Assembly (NCBI GenBank): GCA_020054035.1
Contig: JAGVLY010000024.1
Span: forward strand, 1-32,034
DNA: 32,034 nucleotides
Source: Bacteroidia bacterium
GTDB lineage: Bacteria; Bacteroidota; Bacteroidia; SXHM01
Reading direction: 5' to 3'
The notes under the pieces are model-generated. The model saw only the letters and a program-made list of their open reading frames with translations. It was not told where the DNA came from and made no database searches. How positions within the stretch are numbered: the first letter of the stretch is position 1; each line of letters opens with the position of its first letter. Below are positions 23,706-31,713 of the stretch, piece by piece. The position numbers were made by a program, and so were the translations under genes.

Positions 23706-25262
23706 ATGCGAGAGGAAAACATACAACACCTGAAGCACATTGTTGACGCACTCAATAAAAATGAGAAAGAGGTTCTTGTTGAATACCTCAAGGCATTTGA
23801 CAGCCGCTCAAGTGGCTACAAGCCAAAGACTCTAATCATTTTAGACTTGTTGTTAAAAAACGATGACTTATCGATAATCAATAAGTATTTGAAGAAGAAA
23901 TTCGGGGCTAAGTCGGAAGATGCACTACGAATGATGATGTATCGCCTGAAAGAAAAAATAGGCGAAAGTTTAGTGTTGGACGTAAATATTATGCGTGAAG
24001 GGGTCTACAGTGAACTTTCGCAGGCACGTGCAAACATTGCGAAGAAAAAAATCATTGCACTTATTTACACATCAAGAGGAATAGCACATGAAACCCTTGA
24101 GTTGTATGATAAGGTAATTTCTCTGGCAAAAAAATTTGAGTTCTATAACGATCTGATAGAGGTGTTGATGTATAAGCAGCAACACGTAGGAATTAGGGAA
24201 GGGAAAAAAGCATATAACAAGCTTACAGAAGAAATCAACTTCTATGAAAAAAGCCGCACTGCAGCAAATGATGCAATAAAGGCATACTATGAAGTATCTA
24301 TTAACTGGGGCTTTAAAGGACTGAACAGAAATGTTCCCGATCCGGGGTATATTACTTTTCTTGAAGATAAACTCTCAAAACTCAAAAAGGACTTTGAAGA
24401 GACTTCCTCCGCTTTGGTTGGTTATTACTACTATACTATTAGTGTAGAATATAATCAGGTTCTTCATTTTGGAAAAAAAGCCAGTGAGTATTGTAACTAT
24501 CTGGTTGATCTGGTAAAAAATAATCCTTCCATTTATTTGAAACTAAGATTAGGAAACGTTTACCTTAATTACAGTCAGAATGAATTATTCAATTATGAAT
24601 TTAATTCAGCTTTACAAAATGCATTGGAAGGAAAGAAGTGTTTCAATACCGGCACCTATAATTACAACAACAGTCTTGAACTTGAATTTTATGCAAATTT
24701 CTACTCCGGTAATCTGAAGGATGCTACTACTACGATTGAAACACTTATTCAAAACACAAAAACAGATAAAAGCGAATTCTCTACTGCAAAGCGACATTAC
24801 CTCTTAGCCTGCACCTATTTCGCGCAGAAACAATTTATCAAAGCAAATCGCACCTTACAGTTTACTTCATCGGCCGAAAAAGACAAAGAAGGCTGGAACA
24901 TCGGTATGCGTATTTTCAATATTATGAATACAGTAGAAAATGCTCAGTATGACCAAGCCGATTTACTGATTATGAATTTACGCCAGTTCATCAAAGAAGC
25001 ACTGAAACTCAAATTTGTTCCCGAACGCGATAAAATCATTCTGGAAATACTGCTTGAACTTAGAAAACAAGGCTATGATTTTGAGAAAATAGTTAAAACA
25101 AAGCATCAGCAATTGGAACAACTTGCTAATGTTAAAGGAAACCACTCATGGCAAATTCAATCACCTGAACTTATTGTGTTCCATCGCTGGGTAGTTGCAA
25201 AGGCAAAAGAAAAATTTTATGAGCCTGTTTATAGAATGGAAGTAGTAAACAGTATTGACTAA
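23706..25262 (+). CDS. Large all-helical, probably TPR-like solenoid protein
   Basis: A 518-residue cytoplasmic protein with no signal peptide or membrane segment. Residues 1-105 are highly charged and helical (ALRMMMYRLKEKIGESL), possibly a separate N-terminal domain. Residues about 110-450 consist of repeated amphipathic helices with Tyr/Phe/Ala spacing (SRGIAHETLELYDKVISLAKKF; GKKASEYCNYLVDLVKNN; RHYLLACTYFAQKQFIKANRTL), typical of degenerate TPR or related solenoids. I do not recognise the family. It is divergent from two micropeptide genes, a layout reminiscent of peptide-binding TPR regulators, but no helix-turn-helix is evident. Its stop overlaps the stop of the convergent gene at 25259 by 4 nt. 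Confidence 0.8.
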   Translation: MREENIQHLKHIVDALNKNEKEVLVEYLKAFDSRSSGYKPKTLIILDLLLKNDDLSIINKYLKKKFGAKSEDALRMMMYRLKEKIGESLVLDVNIMREGVYSELSQARANIAKKKIIALIYTSRGIAHETLELYDKVISLAKKFEFYNDLIEVLMYKQQHVGIREGKKAYNKLTEEINFYEKSRTAANDAIKAYYEVSINWGFKGLNRNVPDPGYITFLEDKLSKLKKDFEETSSALVGYYYYTISVEYNQVLHFGKKASEYCNYLVDLVKNNPSIYLKLRLGNVYLNYSQNELFNYEFNSALQNALEGKKCFNTGTYNYNNSLELEFYANFYSGNLKDATTTIETLIQNTKTDKSEFSTAKRHYLLACTYFAQKQFIKANRTLQFTSSAEKDKEGWNIGMRIFNIMNTVENAQYDQADLLIMNLRQFIKEALKLKFVPERDKIILEILLELRKQGYDFEKIVKTKHQQLEQLANVKGNHSWQIQSPELIVFHRWVVAKAKEKFYEPVYRMEVVNSID

Positions 25263-25639
25263 TTGCAGCCACACTCCTGCCCTGCCCTTCTGACAGCATT
25301 CAGCACTACAACAGTATCACAAAGTGAAAAATCCATTTGGATTTTATCTTCACTTATTTCAAGCAGGTAGTATTTACAAGGTTTTTCACGCACTCTACTT
25401 TTATCAAAATTCACTTCTGTCTTTTTAATAATTGAAGCAATGCTGTCTTTATTCAAATTCAGGCAAGCCAATTGACAAATTGCTTTTTCTGAAATCACAG
25501 GTTTGCGCTCTATGATTTCTGTTTTTACACGTTCGCCCGGCATCCAGAAGTCAAAACTTCTTCCGCGCATCAGCAAAAAATAAATAAAGATTGCACCAAT
25601 GGTGAAGCCAATTATATAATAGAATACCCGTTTAGCCAT
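25259..25639 (-). CDS. Membrane-anchored hypothetical protein
   Basis: A 126-residue protein with one N-terminal transmembrane helix (FYYIIGFTIGAIFIYFLLM) behind a basic start, so it is a bitopic inner-membrane protein with a soluble C-terminal part of about 95 residues. That part has paired cysteines (CQLACL) and a C-terminal CGC, and ends with beta-prone segments (KYYLLEIS, DTVVVLNAVRR). I do not assign a family with certainty. It is the last gene of a tsaE-ald operon: its ATG follows directly on the ald stop (TAAATG). The 3' end overlaps the convergent solenoid gene by 4 nt. Confidence 0.75.
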   Translation of the reverse strand: MAKRVFYYIIGFTIGAIFIYFLLMRGRSFDFWMPGERVKTEIIERKPVISEKAICQLACLNLNKDSIASIIKKTEVNFDKSRVREKPCKYYLLEISEDKIQMDFSLCDTVVVLNAVRRAGQECGCN

Positions 25640-26860
25640 TTAAAATGCTGCCAGCAACAACTCTATATCCGTGTAAGGAATTTTATAGGTATCGCCAAGA
25701 AATTTATTAGTGAGCTTACCGTTGTAAAGATAAATACCATGTCTCAGACCCTGATTATTGCGTATCATATTTTTCATTCCACCGCTGTCGCCAACATTGA
25801 GCAACATAGGTGCAAAAATATTACTCAAGGCATGAGATGCTGTTTGTGCAACACGCGATGCAATGTTTGGAACACAATAGTGTGTTACCCCATGTTTAAT
25901 GAAAACAGGATCAGCGTGACTGGTAACACGCGATGTTTCAAAACATCCTCCTTGGTCAATGCACACATCAATAACAACTGAACCCTCTTGCATATTACTT
26001 ACCATTTCGTCAGTTACAAGACAAGGTGTTTTACCGGATTTGGAACGAATAGCACCTATCACCACATCCGCACGCATTAAGGCTTTTGCCAAAATTTTAG
26101 GTTGTATGATGGATGTATAAATCCTTCTGCCAATATCGTTTTGCAAACGTGAGAGTTTATAAATGGAATTATCAAACACTTTTACGTTTGCACCTAAACC
26201 CAATGCGGCACGTGCTGCTGATTCACCAACAGTTCCCGCACCAATAATAACTACTTCCGTTGGAGGAATTCCGCTGATACCACCCAGCAACATACCACGC
26301 CCTTCGTTTACATTGCTCAAATACTCGGCTGCTATCAACACGGCTGTGCTTCCTGCAATTTCGCTCATGCTACGCACAAAGGGATAAATCCCTACTTTGT
26401 CTTTTATGTAATCGTAAGCAATGGCACTGGCTTTTTTTGCCATTAATTGTTTTAAAAAGTTTTCGGGTTGAATGGTTAATTGCAGTGCAGAGAATAACGT
26501 TTGACTCGGCTGCATAATCTCAATCTCTTCTAATGATGGCGGAGCAACTTTTAAAACAATATCGGCTTTGTAAACTTCTTTTATATCATAGGCAATCTGC
26601 GCTCCTGCTTCACTGTAATCAGTGTCGGTAAAATTTGCGCCTTTTCCCGCATTGGTTTCAATTACTATTTTATGTCCGTTGGCTACCAATAGTTGAACTG
26701 CATCCGGAACAAGTGGTACGCGATTTTCCTGAAAATGCGTTTCTTTAGGAATACCAATATAAAGGTCTTGCTGCTTACGACCTACTTCTAGCATTTCTTC
26801 CTGCGGCATCAGTCCTGCCGAAGTAAGCGTAAAAAATCCACTGCGTTTTTGTTCCATCAT
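25640..26860 (-). CDS. ald: Alanine dehydrogenase-family NAD(P)-dependent oxidoreductase
   Basis: Family of alanine dehydrogenase and PntA transhydrogenase. Residues about 30-170 form the substrate-binding half: IGIPKETHFQENRVPLVP with substrate Arg47, and VLKVAPP with Lys104. The Rossmann half carries the nucleotide motif VVIIGAGTVGESAAR (203-217), then VFDNSIYKLSRLQ and VIDVCIDQGGC. Where characterised alanine dehydrogenases have the catalytic His (YLHLA), this protein has Gln127 (SALQLT). I recall this as usual in the Bacteroidota branch, so alanine oxidation is likely but not proven. The 406 residues include an N-terminal extension of about 30. It is 3 nt downstream of tsaE and abuts the next gene, so it is in an operon. 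Confidence 0.85.
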   Translation of the reverse strand: MMEQKRSGFFTLTSAGLMPQEEMLEVGRKQQDLYIGIPKETHFQENRVPLVPDAVQLLVANGHKIVIETNAGKGANFTDTDYSEAGAQIAYDIKEVYKADIVLKVAPPSLEEIEIMQPSQTLFSALQLTIQPENFLKQLMAKKASAIAYDYIKDKVGIYPFVRSMSEIAGSTAVLIAAEYLSNVNEGRGMLLGGISGIPPTEVVIIGAGTVGESAARAALGLGANVKVFDNSIYKLSRLQNDIGRRIYTSIIQPKILAKALMRADVVIGAIRSKSGKTPCLVTDEMVSNMQEGSVVIDVCIDQGGCFETSRVTSHADPVFIKHGVTHYCVPNIASRVAQTASHALSNIFAPMLLNVGDSGGMKNMIRNNQGLRHGIYLYNGKLTNKFLGDTYKIPYTDIELLLAAF

Positions 26861-26863
26861 TAA

Positions 26864-27343
26864 TTATGCTCTGTATATGAGTGTTGCGTTAATTGTTCGT
26901 ATTTCGTTGGTGTTGGTTATTTCCACTTTCACATATTCATCCGGCAAAAGGCTTTCAATAATCTGCGGCCATTCAATAAGGCAATAGTTATTGCTGAAGA
27001 AATAATCGACACAGCCCGTATCTTCTGCCTCCTGAGTAGTTTTCAATCGGTAAAAATCAAAATGATAAACCGGAACATTCTTGCTGTCGCGGTATTCATT
27101 GATAATGGAAAATGTAGGACTGCTTACCAAATCTTCAACTCCCAGCTCTTTACAAATAGCTTTGATGAAGGTTGTTTTGCCTGCACCCAGGTTGCCCGAA
27201 AAAGTCAGAACTTTTGCGCCATCGCAGAAAGCAAGCAATTCTTTGGCTGCTTTGCCAAGGTCGCTAAGACTTTCGGATTTTATGGAAACTGTTTTTTGAG
27301 TAGAAGTTGCGGTCATTTCCTTTAAAGAAAGGTTTGAAAACAA
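26864..27343 (-). CDS. tsaE: tRNA threonylcarbamoyladenosine biosynthesis ATPase TsaE
   Basis: ATPase of the t6A37 tRNA modification complex with TsaB and TsaD. Walker A GNLGAGKT (50-57), SSPTFSIINEY (about 74-84) and HFDFYRL are characteristic of TsaE, as is the EWP motif (LIEWPQII). 159 residues is the family length. ATG at 27343 opens the track ORF; an internal Met10 (MTATSTQ) is an alternative start that would leave all motifs intact. It is the first gene of the three-gene minus-strand operon and is divergent from the small ORF and sigma-factor gene. Confidence 0.93.
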   Translation of the reverse strand: MFSNLSLKEMTATSTQKTVSIKSESLSDLGKAAKELLAFCDGAKVLTFSGNLGAGKTTFIKAICKELGVEDLVSSPTFSIINEYRDSKNVPVYHFDFYRLKTTQEAEDTGCVDYFFSNNYCLIEWPQIIESLLPDEYVKVEITNTNEIRTINATLIYRA

Positions 27344-27495
27344 TACTATACAAACATAATGCTTTTTTTTAAGCAGTTTTTTGTTTCAACTCACGATTTA
27401 ACCAACATTGATTTGTGTTAATATTTTGTGCATAAAACAATTACAGAACTACCTGATTTTCTGACTACTATTGAACTCGATTAACACAAAATCGG

Positions 27496-27690
27496 ATGCG
27501 CAAACAACCTGTTATGAACGAACTAAGTAAGCTCCAGCACTACATAAAACGATTTTGTCCCGAGCTTGGCAACGTAAAGTTCAGCAAAACACGTTACGCA
27601 GATTTATCGGAAGACGAGCAGGACGAATTGATTGAAAAATACATCAGCAGCATCAAGGCTTTATCGACAGAAGACAACCGGACTAACTGA
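27496..27690 (+). CDS. Small helical hypothetical protein
   Basis: A 64-residue, strongly charged and probably all-helical protein (SEDEQDELIEKYISSIKAL near the C-terminus). Met7 (27514) is an alternative start. No signal peptide, membrane segment or cysteine cluster; one Cys in KRFCPELGN. It lies in the 400-bp gap between tsaE and the sigma-factor gene, same strand as the latter and 55 nt before its ATG, so they could be co-transcribed. The composition is normal for a real gene, but no homologue is recognised. Confidence 0.5.
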   Translation: MRKQPVMNELSKLQHYIKRFCPELGNVKFSKTRYADLSEDEQDELIEKYISSIKALSTEDNRTN

Positions 27691-27745
27691 TAACCGGTAA
27701 CCTAATTCATTAATTTCCGTTTAGTTGCCCCTATTCATTCAGAAA

Positions 27746-28609
27746 ATGAGGCAATTTGTCATAACACAAGGTATTACTGAAAAACAAGAGGAATCTTTTT
27801 ACCTCTATCTGCGTGATATTGCAAAAGAAAATGTGCTTTCCACAGAAGAAGAAGTGCAACTTGCAGAACGAATAAAAACCGGTGATATGTTTGCGCTTGA
27901 AAAGCTGACTAAAGCTAATTTAAAGTTTGTGGTTAGTGTTGCAAAACAATACCAACACCGCGGTCTTACCCTTCCTGATCTTATTAATGAAGGTAACCTT
28001 GGACTTATTATAGCTGCCCAAAAATTCGACAGCGCAAAGGGCTTCCGCTTTATTACGTATGCTGTCTGGTGGATTCGCCAAAGCATTATCAATGCTATTT
28101 CCGAGAAATCAAGAGCCATAAAAATTCCGCGCAAGCAGGTAGATACCCTGAACAAGATACGGAACGCCATGCGTCATTTGGAACAAAAGTTAGAGCGTGA
28201 GCCCTCTTTAGAAGAGCTTTCAGAACATCTTGGTTTACCTGAAGAAAAGATTTCTGCTTTGCTTAGCGTTAACAAACCTGTTGAATCGGTTGATAATAAT
28301 TTTGGCGAAGATTCAGAGTTTAGTCTTAAAGACATCATATCTAATCCCGACAACGATTTATCGGATAGTAACCTGATTGATGAATCGCTGAAAGAAGAAA
28401 TAAGACGCTCGCTCTCTAAATTAGATATTAAGGAACGCGAAGTGCTGCAATTCTACTATGGATTGGGTGCTACCAAAGGCTTAGACCTTGAAGAAATATC
28501 AAGAGAGATGAACCTTAGCACCGAGCGTATTCGCCAGATAAAAGAGCGTGCTTTAAGGCGTTTGCGCCTTGGTTCAAGAGGGATGAACCTTCGTAATTTT
28601 CAGAATTAA
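27746..28609 (+). CDS. RpoD-like sigma-70 factor (Bacteroidota type)
   Basis: Directs RNA polymerase to promoters. The track starts at a TTG (27725), but the ATG at 27746 gives MRQFVITQGIT, the usual beginning of Bacteroidota primary sigma factors, and is preferred (287 residues). Region 1.2 spans about 16-45. Region 2 includes LTKANLKFVVSVAKQYQHRG, DLINEGNLGL and RFITYAVWWIRQSI. Region 3 is about 125-200. Region 4 has LDIKEREVLQFYYGLG and the helix-turn-helix LEEISREMNLSTERIRQIKERALRRLR. Region 1.1 is missing, as is normal here. The segment after region 2.4, KSRAIKIPRKQVDTLNKI, differs from the QSRIVRLPLNKVGSLNKI I recall in the main RpoD, so this may be a second, RpoD-like sigma. Confidence 0.9.
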   Translation: MRQFVITQGITEKQEESFYLYLRDIAKENVLSTEEEVQLAERIKTGDMFALEKLTKANLKFVVSVAKQYQHRGLTLPDLINEGNLGLIIAAQKFDSAKGFRFITYAVWWIRQSIINAISEKSRAIKIPRKQVDTLNKIRNAMRHLEQKLEREPSLEELSEHLGLPEEKISALLSVNKPVESVDNNFGEDSEFSLKDIISNPDNDLSDSNLIDESLKEEIRRSLSKLDIKEREVLQFYYGLGATKGLDLEEISREMNLSTERIRQIKERALRRLRLGSRGMNLRNFQN

Positions 28610-28629
28610 ATTACACTGTGAAATCGGTT

Positions 28630-28740
28630 GCCACTGATTTCACAGATTCACACAGATTTTTTTCACAAATTTAGAAGCTGCTTTTTAGCCAATCCGTAAA
28701 ATGAGTGTAATTAGTTGCTTTATTCTGTGAAATCTGTGGC
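28630..28740. repeat. 111-bp element with terminal inverted repeats (MITE- or REP-like, repeat E)
   Basis: GCCACTGATTTCACAGA (28630-28646) and TCTGTGAAATCTGTGGC (28724-28740) are inverted complements with one mismatch in 17, enclosing 77 bp of AT-rich DNA without an ORF. It fills the gap between the convergent sigma-factor and E1 genes and could also act as a bidirectional terminator. From memory the CACAGATTTCACAGATT motif recurs in Bacteroidota genomes. Confidence 0.65.
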
Positions 28741-28745
28741 TAAAA

Positions 28746-31163
28746 CTAAAACTCCGGAAACTCATCCGGATCAGCATCGTGCATGATGCTGTAAATTGCT
28801 TCCACTACATCTTCCACACCCGGCTTAGAGAAATAGTCGCCATCGCTTCCGTATGCAGGACGGTGAGGTTTTGCGCTCAGTGTTTTAGGTTCAGAGTCTA
28901 AATACTGCCATGCCTGTTGCCCTTCCACCACTTGTTGCATCATATATGCTGATGCGCCACCCGGAACATCTTCATCCACGAACAAGACACGGTTGGTTTT
29001 CTTAATAGACTCAACAATGCTCTTGTTTATATCAAACGGCAGCAAGGTTTGCACATCAATCAGTTCAACAGAGATACCAAGTTCCTTTAATTGGGTTACG
29101 GCTTCCTGCGCTATGCGGCAACAAGAACCATAAGTAACCAGTGTAACATCGGTTCCTTCTGTAAGAATTTCAGGGATACCGAGCGGAGTTCTGAATTCGC
29201 CAATATTATCCGGCAAGCGTTCTTTTATGCGGTAGCCGTTAAGCGGTTCTATAATAATAGCAGGATCGTCAGCAGCAAGCATGGTATTGTAAAAACCTGC
29301 TGCTTGTGTCATGTTGCGGGGAACAAGCACATAAATTCCGCGAAGAGAGTTGATGATCATTCCCATCGGTGAACCGCTGTGCCAGATGCCTTCGAGCCTG
29401 TGGCCACGGGTGCGGATAATAACGGGAGCTTTTTGTCCTCCTTTGGTGCGATAGTGAAGTGAAGCTAAATCATCGCTTAAAATCTGTATCGCGTAAAGCA
29501 AATAATCTAAATACTGTATCTCGGCAATAGGGCGCAAGCCGCGAATGGCAAGACCTATTCCCTTGCCTGCTATGGAGGCTTCACGAATACCTGTATCGAA
29601 AATGCGATTCTCGCCAAACATAGCCTGCAAGCCTTCAAAGGCTTGGTTCACATCACCAATCTTACCCAAGTCTTCGCCAAAGGCAAGCACTTTATTATTG
29701 GTTGCAAATATTTTTTCAAAGTTGGCTTTCAATATTTCGCGACCATCTTTCATGGGTGATGCATCGGAATACGCAGGCGCAACGGCTTTTACTGCCAGCG
29801 CATTTTCTGCGGACTGACTATGAAGATGTGAATTATAGCGGTCGGCATTCTGTTCCTGCGCTTCTTTATACCAAGCCTGCAATTGTTGTTTCGCGGCTAA
29901 TTCTTCAAAGCGTGTGGCACGCAGAACTTTTCTTACGGCAGTAATAATATCTTTTCGGACAGGATCAATGGCGGTGGTCAATTCATTTTTAATGGCGTTT
30001 ACCTTTTCAGCGTTCTCGCTCTCGGCAGCAATAAAATCAATGTAAGCCGAAACGGTTCTCAGTTCCTGCTTTATCTCGTTATTAAAGGAATCCCATGCAG
30101 CTTTCTTGGCATCACGGGCATATTTCTTTGCGTTCTCTTCTATCTCGTCTAATTCTTCGGCAGTGGCAATGGCATTGGAAAGCATCCATTCGCGCATTTT
30201 AACAATACAATCAAATTCTGTTTCAAAGTCAAGGCGGTCTTTGCCTTTGTAGCGCTCGTGCGAGCCGGAGGTGCTGTGTCCCTGCGGCTGTGTTAGTTCC
30301 TGAATGTGGAACAATACCGGTACATGCGTTTCGCGGCACTCGGCAATTCCTTTCTCGTACAACTCACAAAGTCCCGGATAATCCCAGCCTTTGGCGGTGT
30401 AGATGCGGATGCCATTAGTGTTTTTCTCTTTAATGAAACCGCGCAAAGCCTCTGAAATGCTTTCCTTGGTGGTTTGTACTTTCTTGGGAACTGAAATTCC
30501 GTAGCCATCGTCCCAAACTGATATTGCCAAGGGAACTTGTAAAACTCCTGCGGCATTAATGGTTTCGAAGAACAGTCCTTCTGAAGTGCTGGCATCGCCA
30601 ATGGTTCCGAAGGCTACCTCGTTTCCTTTATTGGAAAAAGAGGTTTCATTCTTCAGTTCGGGGGTGTTGCGGTAAACCTTTGAAGCCAAGGCCAAACCCA
30701 ACAGGCGGGGCATTTGAGCAGCTAAAGGCGAAATATCAGAAGTGGAGTTTTTATTCTCCATCTGGTTTTTAAACATTCCGTTTTTGTCGAGCATACGAGT
30801 TCCGTAATGCCCGTTCATGCTGCGCCCTGCTGATGAAGGCTCGGCCTCCACCGAAGGGTGGGCAAACAATTGCGCGAAAAACTCCTGAACAGTAAGTAAG
30901 CCGCACGCCATCATAAAAGTCTGGTCGCGGTAATAGCCCGCACGGTGGTCGCCATCACGGAAAGCCTTTGCCATGGCTATCTGTGCCACTTCCTTCCCAT
31001 CACCAAAAATACCGAACTTGGCTTTTCCGGTAAGCACTTCTTTGCGCCCCAACAAGCTTGCCTGACGGCTTTCGTTGGCTATGCGGTAATCGTTAAGAAC
31101 GGTTTTGCGGAATTCTTCTACTGAAAGGGTCTTGTTCAAGTTCTGCTCTGCTGCTCGTGCCAT
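28746..31163 (-). CDS. Large fused alpha-beta 2-oxoacid dehydrogenase E1-type enzyme
   Basis: TPP-dependent 2-oxoacid decarboxylase (E1 alpha plus beta) of 805 residues. The alpha part, about 20-340, has GIFGDGKEVAQIAM, YYRDQTFMMACG, the TPP motif GDASTSEGLFFETINAA (from 189) and DDGYGIS in place of the usual NN-type motif, then GHSTSGSHERYK. A helical linker of about 130 residues follows. The beta part, about 475-805, has AFGEDLGKIGDV, FDTGIREASIAGKGIG with the TPP-activating Glu and EIQYLDYLLYAIQIL. This longer form exists in Bacteroidota beside the roughly 690-residue type seen at 17265; the substrate is uncertain. No E2 or E3 genes are adjacent. It is transcribed alone from a good promoter. 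Confidence 0.9.
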   Translation of the reverse strand: MARAAEQNLNKTLSVEEFRKTVLNDYRIANESRQASLLGRKEVLTGKAKFGIFGDGKEVAQIAMAKAFRDGDHRAGYYRDQTFMMACGLLTVQEFFAQLFAHPSVEAEPSSAGRSMNGHYGTRMLDKNGMFKNQMENKNSTSDISPLAAQMPRLLGLALASKVYRNTPELKNETSFSNKGNEVAFGTIGDASTSEGLFFETINAAGVLQVPLAISVWDDGYGISVPKKVQTTKESISEALRGFIKEKNTNGIRIYTAKGWDYPGLCELYEKGIAECRETHVPVLFHIQELTQPQGHSTSGSHERYKGKDRLDFETEFDCIVKMREWMLSNAIATAEELDEIEENAKKYARDAKKAAWDSFNNEIKQELRTVSAYIDFIAAESENAEKVNAIKNELTTAIDPVRKDIITAVRKVLRATRFEELAAKQQLQAWYKEAQEQNADRYNSHLHSQSAENALAVKAVAPAYSDASPMKDGREILKANFEKIFATNNKVLAFGEDLGKIGDVNQAFEGLQAMFGENRIFDTGIREASIAGKGIGLAIRGLRPIAEIQYLDYLLYAIQILSDDLASLHYRTKGGQKAPVIIRTRGHRLEGIWHSGSPMGMIINSLRGIYVLVPRNMTQAAGFYNTMLAADDPAIIIEPLNGYRIKERLPDNIGEFRTPLGIPEILTEGTDVTLVTYGSCCRIAQEAVTQLKELGISVELIDVQTLLPFDINKSIVESIKKTNRVLFVDEDVPGGASAYMMQQVVEGQQAWQYLDSEPKTLSAKPHRPAYGSDGDYFSKPGVEDVVEAIYSIMHDADPDEFPEF

Positions 31164-31185
31164 TGTGCTTAATTACTGTTTGTGG

Positions 31186-31214
31186 CAAATATAAAGGAAT
31201 CAAATTACAACCAA
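31186..31214 (-). promoter_or_regulatory. Promoter of the large E1 gene
   Basis: On the minus strand TTG (31212-31214), 18 nt, then TATATTTG (31186-31193), an exact -7 match. It lies 22 nt upstream of the ATG at 31163 and overlaps the 3' end of the next gene. It is the best -33/-7 pair in the window. Confidence 0.6.
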
Positions 31215-31699
31215 TTGCCTCCGCCTCTTTCTGATGCATCCCATATTTTAAGAGACATCGCAGCAGCTACTTCTTTAGCAAGTTCAAATGCTTTTGAGGC
31301 ATTCAAGGTTTCAAACAATAAAATTCTCATTTTACTTTTTGTAATTATATTGACTTGAAGAACTTCGTTTTTTAAAGTAAGAGTTCGCCCCGCTCTGCTT
31401 GTATTAGTGCTTAGAAAATTTACCCTAAAAACCGAAACATATTTTAATTCAGGGATAGTCATCCATCTCCCAAATTTAAAAAACCTTAATGTCGTAAAAA
31501 CCCTGTATCTCTTATTATTAAAATCAATTTCAATCCCGGTGTGATATAATAAAACAAGTGCTGAAGCAACAGCTAACAGTGAACTCAAAATTACAGATTC
31601 TGGAAACCCAAGAATTGCAAAACCTGCTAAGAAATACCCAATAATTATTAGCGGAACAGGTTTGTCTCTTTTGTAAATAAATATCAGGTTTTTCATCAT
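31205..31699 (-). CDS. Two-TM membrane protein with a PH-like soluble domain
   Basis: A 164-residue protein. Two hydrophobic segments (VPLIIIGYFLAGFAILGF and VILSSLLAVASALVLLY, about 15-52) form a hairpin in the membrane. They are followed by a beta-rich domain (GIEIDFNNKRYRVFTTLRFFKFGRWM, then LKYVSVFRV) and a C-terminal helix (NASKAFELAKEVAAAMSL), the arrangement of bacterial PH-like domains, though the match is by pattern only. Start Met1 or Met2 (31699 or 31696). It begins 14 nt after the stop of the GNAT gene, so they are probably co-transcribed. Function unknown. Confidence 0.75.
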   Translation of the reverse strand: MMKNLIFIYKRDKPVPLIIIGYFLAGFAILGFPESVILSSLLAVASALVLLYHTGIEIDFNNKRYRVFTTLRFFKFGRWMTIPELKYVSVFRVNFLSTNTSRAGRTLTLKNEVLQVNIITKSKMRILLFETLNASKAFELAKEVAAAMSLKIWDASERGGGNWL

Positions 31700-31713
31700 T
31701 TAAAGTTAAAATT

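Noticed and set aside
27360-27385. TGCTT/AAGCA hairpin upstream of tsaE as a terminator or riboswitch
   Set aside because: The 5-bp stem in a homopolymeric T stretch is too weak, and no riboswitch-like conserved core was seen.
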